A stretch of DNA of 64,000 bases, from contig JANFNE010000004.1 in assembly GCA_024867545.1 (NCBI GenBank), positions 992,001 to 1,056,000 of the forward strand. Direction: 5' to 3'. The notes under the pieces were generated by a model. It searched no databases. It was not told where the DNA came from and saw only the letters and a program-made list of their open reading frames with translations. Position 1 is the first letter of the stretch; the number at the start of each line of letters is the position of its first letter. Shown one piece after another: positions 1 through 11,479 of this stretch. The DNA is from Phytopythium helicoides (taxonomy: Eukaryota > Oomycota > Peronosporomycetes > Pythiales > Pythiaceae). The position numbers were made by a program, and so were the translations under genes.

Positions 1-3000
1 GATGTGATGGACTTGGTACGCCGCCTCTTCGGCATCAAGTAAGCAGCAAGCATCAAGTTGGAGCAGGCAATCTTCTCCCTCGTCGTCTCCTTGGCGTGGT
101 CGCCACCTGATCTCTATCCCCGCGGTGGTCGCCGGTGTCCTAGTTGTTCATGATGTGTGGCCGCATTCTTCGTCGTCGTAGCGATGGTCCGAGCCATCTT
201 CCACTTCCAGAGTGTTGTTGTGGTCCATCTCATGGTCCGAGTTGTTGTGGAAGTCGTCCGAGTTTGTCCGGGTTTGTTCGAGTTTGTCCAAGTTTGTCCA
301 CGTTGTTGCGAGTTGTTGCGAGTCATCCGAGTTTGCCGTATGTTTCTGAGTTCGTCCAGTGGCTTTGCTGGCGAATCCGTGCGCGGACGTGGACCCACTG
401 GTGGCCGAGTTTGCGGATACGGTGCTCGACGGTCTCGACGGTCTCGACGGTCTCGACGGTCTCGACAGTCTCGACAGTCTCGACGGTGGTGACGGTTCCC
501 ACCCAAGAGTCGAAGCGTCGATGAGTCGATGGAGTGCACGCCGTCATCGCTCACAACGACGGAGCCTCACCTGAGCTCACCTGACCTCGCGTCTCTATGG
601 ACTGAGCAGCCGCCGCGAGAAAGTGTGCCAATCCATAGCAACAACCGCACTCGTTCATTGCGGTTCGCCGCTTTGAGCGATGCGCTGGATGTGATGGACT
701 TGGTACGCCGCCTCTTCGGCATCAAGTAAGCAGCAAGCATCAAGTTGGAGCAGGCAATCTTCTCCCTCGTCGTCTCCTTGGCGTGGTCGCCACCTGATCT
801 CTATCCCCGCGGTGGTCGCCGGTGTCCTAGTTGTTCATGATGTGTGGCCGCATTCTTCGTCGTCGTAGCGATGGTCCGAGCCATCTTCCACTTCCAGAGT
901 GTTGTTGTGGTCCATCTCATGGTCCGAGTTGTTGTGGAAGTCGTCCGAGTTTGTCCGGGTTGTTCGAGTTTGTCCAAGTTTGTCCAAGTTGTTGCGAGTT
1001 GTTGCGAGTCATCCGAGTTTGCCGTATGTTTCTGAGTTCGTCCAGTGGCTTTGCTGGCGAATCCGTGCGCGGACGTGGACCCACTGGTGGCCGAGTTTGC
1101 GGATACGGTGCTCGACGGTCTCGACGGTCTCGACGGTCTCGACGGTCTCGACAGTCTCGACAGTCTCGACGGTGGTGACGGTTCCCACCCAAGAGTCGAA
1201 GCGTCGATGAGTCGATGGAGTGCACGCCGTCATCGCTCACAACGACGGAGCCTCACCTGAGCTCACCTGACCTCGCGTCTCTATGGACTGAGCAGCCGCC
1301 GCGAGAAAGTGTGCCAATCCATAGCAACAACCGCACTCGTTCATTGCGGTTCGCCGCTTTGAGCGATGCGCTGGATGTGATGGACTTGGTACGCCGCCTC
1401 TTCGGCATCAAGTAAGCAGCAAGCATCAAGTTGGAGCAGGCAATCTTCTCCCTCGTCGTCTCCTTGGCGTGGTCGCCACCTGATCTCTATCCCCGCGGTG
1501 GTCGCCGGTGTCCTAGTTGTTCATGATGTGTGGCCGCATTCTTCGTCGTCGTAGCGATGGTCCGAGCCATCTTCCACTTCCAGAGTGTTGTTGTGGTCCA
1601 TCTCGTGGTCCGAGTTGTTGTGGAAGTCGTCCGAGTTTGTCCGGGTTGTTCGAGTTTGTCCAAGTTTGTCCACGTTGTTGCGAGTTGTTGCGAGTCATCC
1701 GAGTTTGCCGTATGTTTCTGAGTTCGTCCAGTGGCTTTGCTGGCGAATCCGTGCGCGGACGTGGACCCACTGGTGGTCGAGTTTGCGGATACGGTGCTCG
1801 ACGGTCTCGACGGTCTCGACGGTCTCGACAGTCTCGACAGTCTCGACGGTGGTGACGGTTCCCACCCAAGAGTCGAAGCGTCGATGAGTCGATGGAGTGC
1901 ACGCCGTCATCGCTCACAACGACGGAGCCTCACCTGAGCTCACCTGACCTCGCGTCTCTATGGACTGAGCAGCCGCCGCGAGAAAGTGTGCCAATCCATA
2001 GCAACAACCGCACTCGTTCATTGCGGTTCGCCGCTTTGAGCGATGCGCTGGATGTGATGGACTTGGTACGCCGCCTCTTCGGCATCAAGTAAGCAGCAAG
2101 CATCAAGTTGGAGCAGGCAATCTTCTCCCTCGTCGTCTCCTTGGCGTGGTCGCCACCTGATCTCTATCCCCGCGGTGGTCGCCGGTGTCCTAGTTGTTCA
2201 TGATGTGTGGCCGCATTCTTCGTCGTCGTAGCGATGGTCCGAGCCATCTTCCACTTCCAGAGTGTTGTTGTGGTCCATCTCGTGGTCCGAGTTGTTGTGG
2301 AAGTCGTCCGAGTTTGTCCGGGTTTGTTCGAGTTTGTCCAAGTTTGTCCACGTTGTTGCGAGTTGTTGCGAGTCATCCGAGTTTGCCGTATGTTTCTGAG
2401 TTCGTCCAGTGGCTTTGCTGGCGAATCCGTGCGCGGACGTGGACCCACTGGTGGTCGAGTTTGCGGATACGGTGCTCGACGGTCTCGACGGTCTCGACGG
2501 TCTCGACAGTCTCGACAGTCTCGACAGTCTCGACGGTGGTGACGGTTCCCACCCAAGAGTCGAAGCGTCGATGAGTCGATGGAGTGCACGCCGTCATCGC
2601 TCACAACGACGGAGCCTCACCTGAGCTCACCTGACCTCGCGTCTCTATGGACTGAGCAGCCGCCGCGAGAAAGTGTGCCAATCCATAGCAACAACCGCAC
2701 TCGTTCATTGCGGTTCGCCGCTTTGAGCGATGCGCTGGATGTGATGGACTTGGTACGCCGCCTCTTCGGCATCAAGTAAGCAGCAAGCATCAAGTTGGAG
2801 CAGGCAATCTTCTCCCTCGTCGTCTCCTTGGCGTGGTCGCCACCTGATCTCTATCCCCGCGGTGGTCGCCGGTGTCCTAGTTGTTCATGATGTGTGGCCG
2901 CATTCTTCGTCGTCGTAGCGATGGTCCGAGCCATCTTCCACTTCCAGAGTGTTGTTGTGGTCCATCTCGTGGTCCGAGTTGTTGTGGAAGTCGTCCGAGT

Positions 3001-6000
3001 TTGTCCGGGTTTGTTCGAGTTTGTCCAAGTTTGTCCACGTTGTTGCGAGTTGTTGCGAGTCATCCGAGTTTGCCGTATGTTTCTGAGTTCGTCCAGTGGC
3101 TTTGCTGGCGAATCCGTGCGCGGACGTGGACCCACTGGTGGTCGAGTTTGCGGATACGGTGCTCGACGGTCTCGACGGTCTCGACGGTCTCGACAGTCTC
3201 GACAGTCTCGACAGTCTCGACGGTGGTGACGGTTCCCACCCAAGAGTCGAAGCGTCGATGAGTCGATGGAGTGCACGCCGTCATCGCTCACAACGACGGA
3301 GCCTCACCTGAGCTCACCTGACCTCGCGTCTCTATGGACTGAGCAGCCGCCGCGAGAAAGTGTGCCAATCCATAGCAACAACCGCACTCGTTCATTGCGG
3401 TTCGCCGCTTTGAGCGATGCGCTGGATGTGATGGACTTGGTACGCCGCCTCTTCGGCATCAAGTAAGCAGCAAGCATCAAGTTGGAGCAGGCAATCTTCT
3501 CCCTCGTCGTCTCCTTGGCGTGGTCGCCACCTGATCTCTATCCCCGCGGTGGTCGCCGGTGTCCTAGTTGTTCATGATGTGTGGCCGCATTCTTCGTCGT
3601 CGTAGCGATGGTCCGAGCCATCTTCCACTTCCAGAGTGTTGTTGTGGTCCATCTCGTGGTCCGAGTTGTTGTGGAAGTCGTCCGAGTTTGTCCGGGTTTG
3701 TTCGAGTTTGTCCAAGTTTGTCCACGTTGTTGCGAGTTGTTGCGAGTCATCCGAGTTTGCCGTATGTTTCTGAGTTCGTCCAGTGGCTTTGCTGGCGAAT
3801 CCGTGCGCGGACGTGGACCCACTGGTGGTCGAGTTTGCGGATACGGTGCTCGACGGTCTCGACGGTCTCGACGGTCTCGACAGTCTCGACAGTCTCGACG
3901 GTGGTGACGGTTCCCACCCAAGAGTCGAAGCGTCGATGAGTCGATGGAGTGCACGCCGTCATCGCTCACAACGACGGAGCCTCACCTGAGCTCACCTGAC
4001 CTCGCGTCTCTATGGACTGAGCAGCCGCCGCGAGAAAGTGTGCCAATCCATAGCAACAACCGCACTCGTTCATTGCGGTTCGCCGCTTTGAGCGATGCGC
4101 TGGATGTGATGGACTTGGTACGCCGCCTCTTCGGCATCAAGTAAGCAGCAAGCATCAAGTTGGAGCAGGCAATCTTCTCCCTCGTCGTCTCCTTGGCGTG
4201 GTCGCCACCTGATCTCTATCCCCGCGGTGGTCGCCGGTGTCCTAGTTGTTCATGATGTGTGGCCGCATTCTTCGTCGTCGTAGCGATGGTCCGAGCCATC
4301 TTCCACTTCCAGAGTGTTGTTGTGGTCCATCTCGTGGTCCGAGTTGTTGTGGAAGTCGTCCGAGTTTGTCCGGGTTTGTTCGAGTTTGTCCAAGTTTGTC
4401 CACGTTGTTGCGAGTTGTTGCGAGTCATCCGAGTTTGCCGTATGTTTCTGAGTTCGTCCAGTGGCTTTGCTGGCGAATCCGTGCGCGGACGTGGACCCAC
4501 TGGTGGTCGAGTTTGCGGATACGGTGCTCGACGGTCTCGACGGTCTCGACGGTCTCGACAGTCTCGACAGTCTCGACGGTGGTGACGGTTCCCACCCAAG
4601 AGTCGAAGCGTCGATGAGTCGATGGAGTGCACGCCGTCATCGCTCACAACGACGGAGCCTCACCTGAGCTCACCTGACCTCGCGTCTCTATGGACTGAGC
4701 AGCCGCCGCGAGAAAGTGTGCCAATCCATAGCAACAACCGCACTCGTTCATTGCGGTTCGCCGCTTTGAGCGATGCGCTGGATGTGATGGACTTGGTACG
4801 CCGCCTCTTCGGCATCAAGTAAGCAGCAAGCATCAAGTTGGAGCAGGCAATCTTCTCCCTCGTCGTCTCCTTGGCGTGGTCGCCACCTGATCTCTATCCC
4901 CGCGGTGGTCGCCGGTGTCCTAGTTGTTCATGATGTGTGGCCGCATTCTTCGTCGTCGTAGCGATGGTCCGAGCCATCTTCCACTTCCAGAGTGTTGTTG
5001 TGGTCCATCTCATGGTCCGAGTTGTTGTGGAAGTCGTCCGAGTTTGTCCGGGTTTGTTCGAGTTTGTCCAAGTTTGTCCACGTTGTTGCGAGTTGTTGCG
5101 AGTCATCCGAGTTTGCCGTATGTTTCTGAGTTCGTCCAGTGGCTTTGCTGGCGAATCCGTGCGCGGACGTGGACCCACTGGTGGTCGAGTTTGCGGATAC
5201 GGTGCTCGACGGTCTCGACGGTCTCGACGGTCTCGACAGTCTCGACAGTCTCGACAGTCTCGACGGTCTCGACAGTCTCGACAGTCTCGACAGTCTCGAC
5301 GGTGGTGACGGTTCCCACCCAAGAGTCGAAGCGTCGATGAGTCGATGGAGTGCACGCCGTCATCGCTCACAACGACGGAGCCTCACCTGAGCTCACCTGA
5401 CCTCGCGTCTCTATGGACTGAGCAGCCGCCGCGAGAAAGTGTGCCAATCCATAGCAACAACCGCACTCGTTCATTGCGGTTCGCCGCTTTGAGCGATGCG
5501 CTGGATGTGATGGACTTGGTACGCCGCCTCTTCGGCATCAAGTAAGCAGCAAGCATCAAGTTGGAGCAGGCAATCTTCTCCCTCGTCGTCTCCTTGGCGT
5601 GGTCGCCACCTGATCTCTATCCCCGCGGTGGTCGCCGGTGTCCTAGTTGTTCATGATGTGTGGCCGCATTCTTCGTCGTCGTAGCGATGGTCCGAGCCAT
5701 CTTCCACTTCCAGAGTGTTGTTGTGGTCCATCTCGTGGTCCGAGTTGTTGTGGAAGTCGTCCGAGTTTGTCCGGGTTTGTTCGAGTTTGTCCAAGTTTGT
5801 CCACGTTGTTGCGAGTTGTTGCGAGTCATCCGAGTTTGCCGTATGTTTCTGAGTTCGTCCAGTGGCTTTGCTGGCGAATCCGTGCGCGGACGTGGACCCA
5901 CTGGTGGTCGAGTTTGCGGATACGGTGCTCGACGGTCTCGACGGTCTCGACGGTCTCGACAGTCTCGACAGTCTCGACAGTCTCGACAGTCTCGACGGCG

Positions 6001-6259
6001 GTGACGGTTCCCACCCAAGAGTCGAAGCGTCGATGAGTCGATGGAGTGCACGCCGTCATCGCTCACAACGACGGAGCCTCACCTGAGCTCACCTGACCTC
6101 GCGTCTCTATGGACTGAGCAGCCGCCGCGAGAAAGTGTGCCAATCCATAGCAACAACCGCACTCGTTCATTGCGGTTCGCCGCTTTGAGCGATGCGCTGG
6201 ATGTGATGGATTTGGTACGCCGCCTCTTCGGCATCAAGTAAGCAGCAAGCATCAAGTTG
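1..6259. repeat. 687-bp tandem satellite array with nested 9-bp minisatellite
   Basis: Nine complete head-to-tail units start at 1, 688, 1374, 2051, 2738, 3425, 4103, 4781 and 5504. A 60-bp stub starts at 6200 and homology stops at 6259. Unit lengths are 687, 686, 677, 687, 687, 678, 678, 723 and 696 bp. Nearly all of the length variation comes from a 9-bp motif (CTCGACGGT/CTCGACAGT) present 6-11 times per unit; the longest tract is 5205-5303. Units 2 and 3 also lack one T in a GGGTTTG run. Outside these, copies differ by only a few single bases. Short ORFs occur on both strands, including a 66-codon one retained in every copy, but 9-bp steps preserve every frame and I see no known domain. 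The first unit begins at the window edge, so the array is larger than shown. Confidence 0.97.
5205..5303. repeat. Longest 9-bp minisatellite tract (11 copies)
   Basis: Eleven tandem copies of CTCGACRGT inside satellite unit 8, in the order three GGT, three AGT, one GGT, three AGT, one GGT. The GGT-AGT block appears duplicated relative to the 6-7 copy tracts of the other units, which fits slippage or unequal exchange inside the satellite. It explains the 723-bp length of this unit. Confidence 0.95.
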
Positions 6260-7110
6260 ATATGTGTCTGCCAGCCCGTGCACGGTCGGTCTGTCCCCGT
6301 AGTGGTCGTTGCCGTTGTCTGTCTTCAGCTCTCTCTCAGCCGTTTGGATCCAGCAATTGACGCCGTTGTGACAACTTTGTCTCGCCTTCCAGCCTGTTGT
6401 CCACTGGTGGGGTTTGGTTTGTAATGGTTCACTTCACGAAACGTACTCGTTGCTTCCGCTTTCTTGTGGGAGCGATACGTGGGAAGCAATGGATTGGGCC
6501 GCCGCACCACGTGTTCAGTTAGAAGAAGTAAGCACAAGTCGAAGCCGCGGTCCACTTGAATACCCGGATTCATCATCGAGATCATGTTGGGATTGGCGGC
6601 TCTTCCTCGGACGACAAATATGCTACGGCCTGTTGTTGGAGCCCGGAGGGGAACTTCTGCTCGCAGGAAGCAAGATCTGTCGATCGAAACTTGTGGATTG
6701 ATCGAAAGCAATATCGGTGTCGATTTCCCGAACGCAGGCAGTGTCAGCCACCCCGACTGGGTTGTCAGCTTCGGTGGAGGTCGCGTGCGCCACACCAAAT
6801 GAAGATCTGCATTCCACGGCCAAGAATTCATGCACGGACAGATGGTATTGAGGGTCTGCAACTGCGCGTGCAAATTCGGCCGTGGACCCATGATCATCGT
6901 CGAGGGTTTTACTTTACCCAGCTACTTCTTTTTTGTTTTGTTTTGATATTTCAAGTTTACCCCCTGATATCCAGATCTCCTTGTTGGTGACACCCAGCTC
7001 CTGTGAATTTGATCAAGTATCTACGACTCTCTGGCCTCGTGGCATCTCCTGAGAGTTTCTACAAGCAGTGGTGAGGCACCGATTTTATCTGAATGTCATT
7101 CAGCATGCTG
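6260..7110. other. No gene seen
   Basis: Unique sequence directly after the satellite. Several ORFs of 60-190 codons overlap on both strands but have no recognisable domain, splice structure or coding-like composition. It could be the further decayed 5' part of the transporter pseudogene that follows, but I could not align it. Confidence 0.5.
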
Positions 7111-7119
7111 GGAAACTCG

Positions 7120-8060
7120 GTCAGCCACGGATTTTCGCGTTTGCAGAGACCCTTGTGTTCGGAGTGTACTGGAAGTGCGGGTTATTTTTCCGGGCGCTCG
7201 AATTCATTCTGTTCCTGGTTTGCCGGCAGTACTTTCTGCGGCCAGCGATAACTCGAGCTCATTCCTCTTCTTCCCCCTCCTCTTCGGTTTCCGGGCTATT
7301 TCGTGCGGCTCTACTGGGTCATGCTAGTGATGTGGTTCATGATCACCGAGTATCGAAGTATCGATCCCCTGTCCTGGATGGCATTGCCGACGAAATGGTC
7401 GGTCTGCGGCATTTCGACGAAGTGGATGATGGAGAGTCTGACGGTGGCCACGACGCTTGCTGCGCAGTCGGGTGTGATGTTCTTGCACGAGTGTTGAGAG
7501 TAGTCTAGACGTGCGGACGGCTGGGGTGACCATGGATGACGCGCACAAGATAGCGATGACGTGCATTGACCGTACGGTGGTGTGCGCGATCCAGCATTCG
7601 TCATCAGAGGTGTTCGTTCTTCTTAACCACCTCGTGCTGTTGCTGCTGCTGTTGCTTCTGCTGTTGGAACCCGGCGGAAGGACCGTGTTCTTTGGCACTC
7701 TGAGCCGCAGGTGAGAAGTTGGTGGACTGCTTCGAGGCGACCCTGTGTGTGTCCAAGAGTGTGCTCAAGTTCATCAAACCACAACAAGTGTGATCTACCG
7801 CAAATGGGCGTGGCCGTATTCTTGGTGATGCTGTTTGGTGTGACGCGCTCTAGTATCACCATGATCTCACAATGAGAATTATCTCAATCGAGTTCGTGCT
7901 GTGTGTTGAAGTCGTGTGACATGGTCTGGCACTGTGCCAGTTCAACGATGGTGTCGATCCCGTACGTGCTCGCTAGCTACCTAGTATTCGTAGTCATCTT
8001 CTTCCCACTGGCGCAGCTCATTATTACGAGATCGAGTAGCCAGTCAAGTGAACGCTGCCT
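7120..8060 (+). pseudogene. Decayed PDR/ABCG-type ABC transporter (second half)
   Basis: Pieces of a pleiotropic-drug-resistance ABC transporter follow each other in the correct order in three frames. 7354-7497 reads like the signature and Walker B region of nucleotide-binding domain 2 (LTVATTLAAQSGVMFLHEC, compare the family pattern LTIGVELAAQPSVLFLDEP). 7532-7711 reads like the H-loop segment (RTVVCAIQHSSSEVF and GGRTVFFG), with a Leu-rich CTG/TTG expansion between the two. 7716-7745 gives KLVDCFEAT (compare KLVDYFEAI). 7911-8030 gives a transmembrane segment (STMVSIPYVLASYLVFVVIFFP, quoted here as two parts: STMVSIPYV and VFVVIFFP) typical of transmembrane domain 2. A weaker match lies near 7130-7180. 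Stops and frame changes separate all blocks, so it cannot be functional. Family assignment is from memory of the motifs. Confidence 0.65.
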
Positions 8061-9793
8061 CGACAAGTGAGTGAGTGGGAACAGAAAAAAAAGAGATTCC
8101 TACGGAGGCTTAAGAGCGTGGCTTTCGTGGGTGCCATTTTTTGTCGCTGCGAATCGCATGTGCATTGTGGAGAAGCCAAGCTGGGTGGATTCGTTCACCA
8201 TACGCGACGTTGATAAATCATGTCTTATCAGTGCGCCGTGGAATCAGTAGCGAGCGCGAGCATCATGGCTCAAACGTTCAAAGACGAGAAGGACTCCCCG
8301 TCTTTTGCTTGCTCTGATATACGTTGACGAGAAAGGACGAGCACATCAGGTCGGATCAACGCTGCGTTACACTCCACGCCGTGTCAAACCACGCCATGCA
8401 GCACAAACACCGAGCAGGCTTCGCAGCAACCGCAACAAGGAGACCGAGGAGGAAGCTTGATCGCACTTTGTTGCTGTTAGTTTCACCTGCTGTCAATATG
8501 CTCGCAAGACTGTTAATCTCCGCATCGCTGCTCGTGATTGTTGTTATGTCGCCGCTAAGGATTTGCCGCTTATACCAGCGTCATTTCACACTGTTCACGC
8601 CACTTGTGCTGCACGCAACTGCTGATGATGCCCAGAATGACACTCGAGCAGTTGACTTCGCTTGCCATCACCTCACTCCCTTCTAAGTTGTGGTTGTGCC
8701 GAGTTTGATCGCGAATTGTTCGAGCCGTATTCGTCACCAGCCACCGTACTTGCTGACGGCGTACTCGCAGTGCTCGCACCATGAGAGTCCAAAATTTCGA
8801 GCTGGATCCGCCCAACGCACCCCTGCAATTAGCGTATATCTAACGACAGAACAATGCCACAGAGTAGATCGACACTGCCATGCTGATCGCGCTTGACACA
8901 AACACACTCGTCCGTGGGCAAGCTTGAAGGACCGGTGGTCAACAAGTTTGGCTCCCGCGACATACTCTGATCGAACCAGCTCCGCGAGACACCGACACAG
9001 ACCAATCAGTGCTGACGGACGCAGAGAGCCTCTAAAGATCCGCCACTCTGCTGTTTAGTGCTCATTCAGCGCGCAGCTAACTGTCGCTTCGTTCACACCG
9101 GTCGAGATACTCACACCGCCGCAGTATTGCTGGCCCCAGACGACGTCGAGTCTTGGCCTCTTCAACATCCATCCGAGGCGTGTTGCCTGAATGTCGTATG
9201 AATGTCGTCTGGAGCGACATTCCGGCCGATCTCAACGACTTCAGTTTCAGTTGAAATGTCTGCAAGATCAGCGGACTCACATGGAGACTACCCTCGACAC
9301 CTTGGCCAGGATGAACGCATTGATATTGCAGTGTCCTGTGCATTCAAAGCTGCTGCCAGTGGCCGGCGCTTGCACGCCAGCGTCCCGCCGGTGGAGAGCA
9401 AGCGAGCCAAAGTGCCATTCGAGGTCGCAAAGAAACGCGCTGCCAACATGGCGCGGTGGGTGGGTCGACCCATCGATTTCCTCATGACGGTCCCAGAACC
9501 CAGTTATCTACATTTTACAAGTCAAAGTTCGGGTGGGTCCGAATGCAAGCAGGCTCGTGACGCACCCACCCACCCGTGACTGGTCGGTGAAGTGAGTATC
9601 GTTCAACAGCCACTACGTACGCGATGATTCGGCAAACAGGGCGGAGAGCGAGCAAGCGGCGTCCGTGCGTGCAGCAGAGCCTGCCGACCAGCGCCGCTCG
9701 CCACCAGTGCGCCACCTGACGCGAGCCCGCGCTCCAGTTTGCCTTCTGCCAACTGACCGACAGACCGACCGACCGACCGACCGACCGACTGCG
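8061..9793. other. Gene-free stretch
   Basis: No ORF here has a recognisable domain. The only structured element is a run of GACC tetranucleotides at about 9757-9790, directly upstream of the next start codon, probably in its 5' leader. Confidence 0.5.
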
Positions 9794-10567
9794 ATGGCCG
9801 AGGCGGAGGAGGCGTCGCTGCTGCACGTGGGCAAGCGGCTGGGCATCGACCTGGCGTCGGCCATGACGGCCTCGCTGGGCGTGTCGCCCTTCATCACGAT
9901 CGTCGACCGCTCCATCATCGAGAACGCCAACGGCGCGCGGCCGCTCGCGCGGGGGCTGCGCGAGCTCTCGGCCTCGTTCGTGCGCCACCCGCTGCAGTTC
10001 GTGCGCAAGAAGGAGTTCCTGCTCATCTTCGGGCTCTACACATCCACGTACGTGGCGGCCAACTCGACCGACACCATCTGCGAGTGGCTCGAGCAGGACA
10101 ACCAGGCGCCCAAGTTCATCAGCACGACCGCCGTCAACATGACGCTCTGCGTCGCCAAGGACCGCGTGTTCACGCAAATGTTTGGTGTGCCGACCGGCGC
10201 CTTCCCGCTCGCCTCGCTCGGCTTGTTTGCCGTGCGCGACTCGCTGACAGTCGCCGCCAGCTTCAACGCACCTAAGGTGCTCGCCGAGAAGCTCGAGAAG
10301 GACTCCGGCATGGAGCCGTCCAAGGCCAAGACGGTCGCGCAGCTCGTGTGCCCCGCAGCCGTCCAGTTTATATCGACACCGCTGCACCTGCTTGGACTCG
10401 ACCTGTACAACAGCCGTGGTGTCAGCATTGCCACCCGAGCGCGCTTTGTGCAGCGTGAGTACTTCAAATCGGTGCTCGCACGAATATGTCGGATTGGCCC
10501 TGCTTTTGGCATTGGCGGCGTCGGCAACACATTTTGCCGCGAGCACCTCCGGAGTGCATTGCTATGA
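9794..10567 (+). CDS. Conserved membrane-type protein, function not assigned
   Basis: A single uninterrupted exon encodes 257 aa. The start chosen is the first ATG after the GACC repeat leader; codon use is strongly GC3-biased from that point. The protein has several hydrophobic stretches (about residues 18-33, 70-85, 130-145 and 195-230) alternating with basic segments, and a conserved-looking N-terminal block (MTASLGVSPFITIVDRSIIE). It resembles small multi-pass mitochondrial or SLC25-like proteins found in fungi and oomycetes, but I cannot name the family. The reading frame and composition make it a confident gene; the function is not known from sequence. It has no close neighbour: the next gene ends about 0.9 kb downstream on the other strand. 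Confidence 0.8.
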   Translation: MAEAEEASLLHVGKRLGIDLASAMTASLGVSPFITIVDRSIIENANGARPLARGLRELSASFVRHPLQFVRKKEFLLIFGLYTSTYVAANSTDTICEWLEQDNQAPKFISTTAVNMTLCVAKDRVFTQMFGVPTGAFPLASLGLFAVRDSLTVAASFNAPKVLAEKLEKDSGMEPSKAKTVAQLVCPAAVQFISTPLHLLGLDLYNSRGVSIATRARFVQREYFKSVLARICRIGPAFGIGGVGNTFCREHLRSALL

Positions 10568-11479
10568 GGAAGAGTCGACGCCTATATACGTTGCAAATTG
10601 GAGAGGATAGACGGAAGAATCGAGGGCTCCCGTATAGGGCTAGTGATATGCTACCGATAGCTGTCAAAGCCCATTGCTGTCTTCGTTGCCTCATCCCCTT
10701 CATTTTCTCGAGGTTTTCGAGTCGATGACAATTCCAATCGATCCAATCGATCTGACGAAGGATGGCCTGGTTTAGAGAAAACAGAGCTCAAGAACAACGA
10801 GCGATGCAGCAAACTTGAAATACACTCCACTCCCTTGAGCTCTTTGGAGGGCGAAAACACCGCACTTGGCATGCATCGCATGCAACCGTCTTCTCATGGT
10901 GCTCACGGGGTCAAACAAAGCCAGTTACCCAAAGAAGGTCATCTGGAAGCGTATGTGACTGGTTGCCTCCTCATTCATGCCTCAATCTGCAATGTAAATC
11001 TCTTAGCGTCAACACGCCTGGTGATGGCGTCTGCCGACCGAGCTGGATGATTCAGCGACCGTGATCTCGGATTCACAGCTTAGCTAATGAAGAAGTCCAG
11101 CTTATCGAAAATCTTCCTCCCTCTCACGCATCAGCTCCAAGGATGATTATGAAGAAGACTTCGAGCAGTCGAGCGAGAGCAGTCCACCATCGAGTTCGCG
11201 GACGTCTCAGTTGTTGTCGTCGTTCTTGACACTTCCACACCCGGAGCTGAGTTTACATCAGTTGACGATACGTAGGAAAAGGCAACTATGCTTCACTCTA
11301 ATTAATGAGCCAACACAAGAACAAGGAAAAGGGCGTCCACCATGTAGTGGGTAGAGTAGGAATCAAAGCTGTCTACTTGCATTCACCTGCCATGCGGGAG
11401 CTATTCGAACCACGGTAGACTGCGTGACTTGATCGACTACGAACGAACAGCAGCAACTGTGACGCAGGGTGGGTTTCGA
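10568..11479. other. Intergenic stretch with an exon-like open segment
   Basis: No complete gene is visible. The + frame from 11088 to 11350 is open without an ATG and has a coding-like composition rich in Ser and acidic residues (contains SSKDDYEEDFEQSSESS), preceded by a possible acceptor at TCCAG (about 11097). It may be a gene relic or a terminal exon whose upstream part I cannot find. The rest shows nothing. Confidence 0.4.

Noticed and set aside
114..6066. 143-158 codon ORFs on - in each satellite unit
   Set aside because: Arg/Thr/Asp low-complexity translation of the minisatellite and of a degenerate repeat; 9-bp steps keep any frame, so persistence is no evidence of coding.
1..6259. 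CRISPR array
   Set aside because: Regular direct repeats, but units are 687 bp and contiguous without unique spacers, in a eukaryotic context.
1..6259. rDNA or 5S gene array
   Set aside because: No rRNA-like conserved segments or Pol III internal promoter boxes recognised in the unit.
6325..6897. 190-codon frame on - after the satellite
   Set aside because: No domain or coding composition; overlapping ORFs in three other frames.
9515..10546. 343-codon frame on - opposite 9794-10567
   Set aside because: Antisense shadow; the + frame has coherent hydrophobic segments and a proper start.
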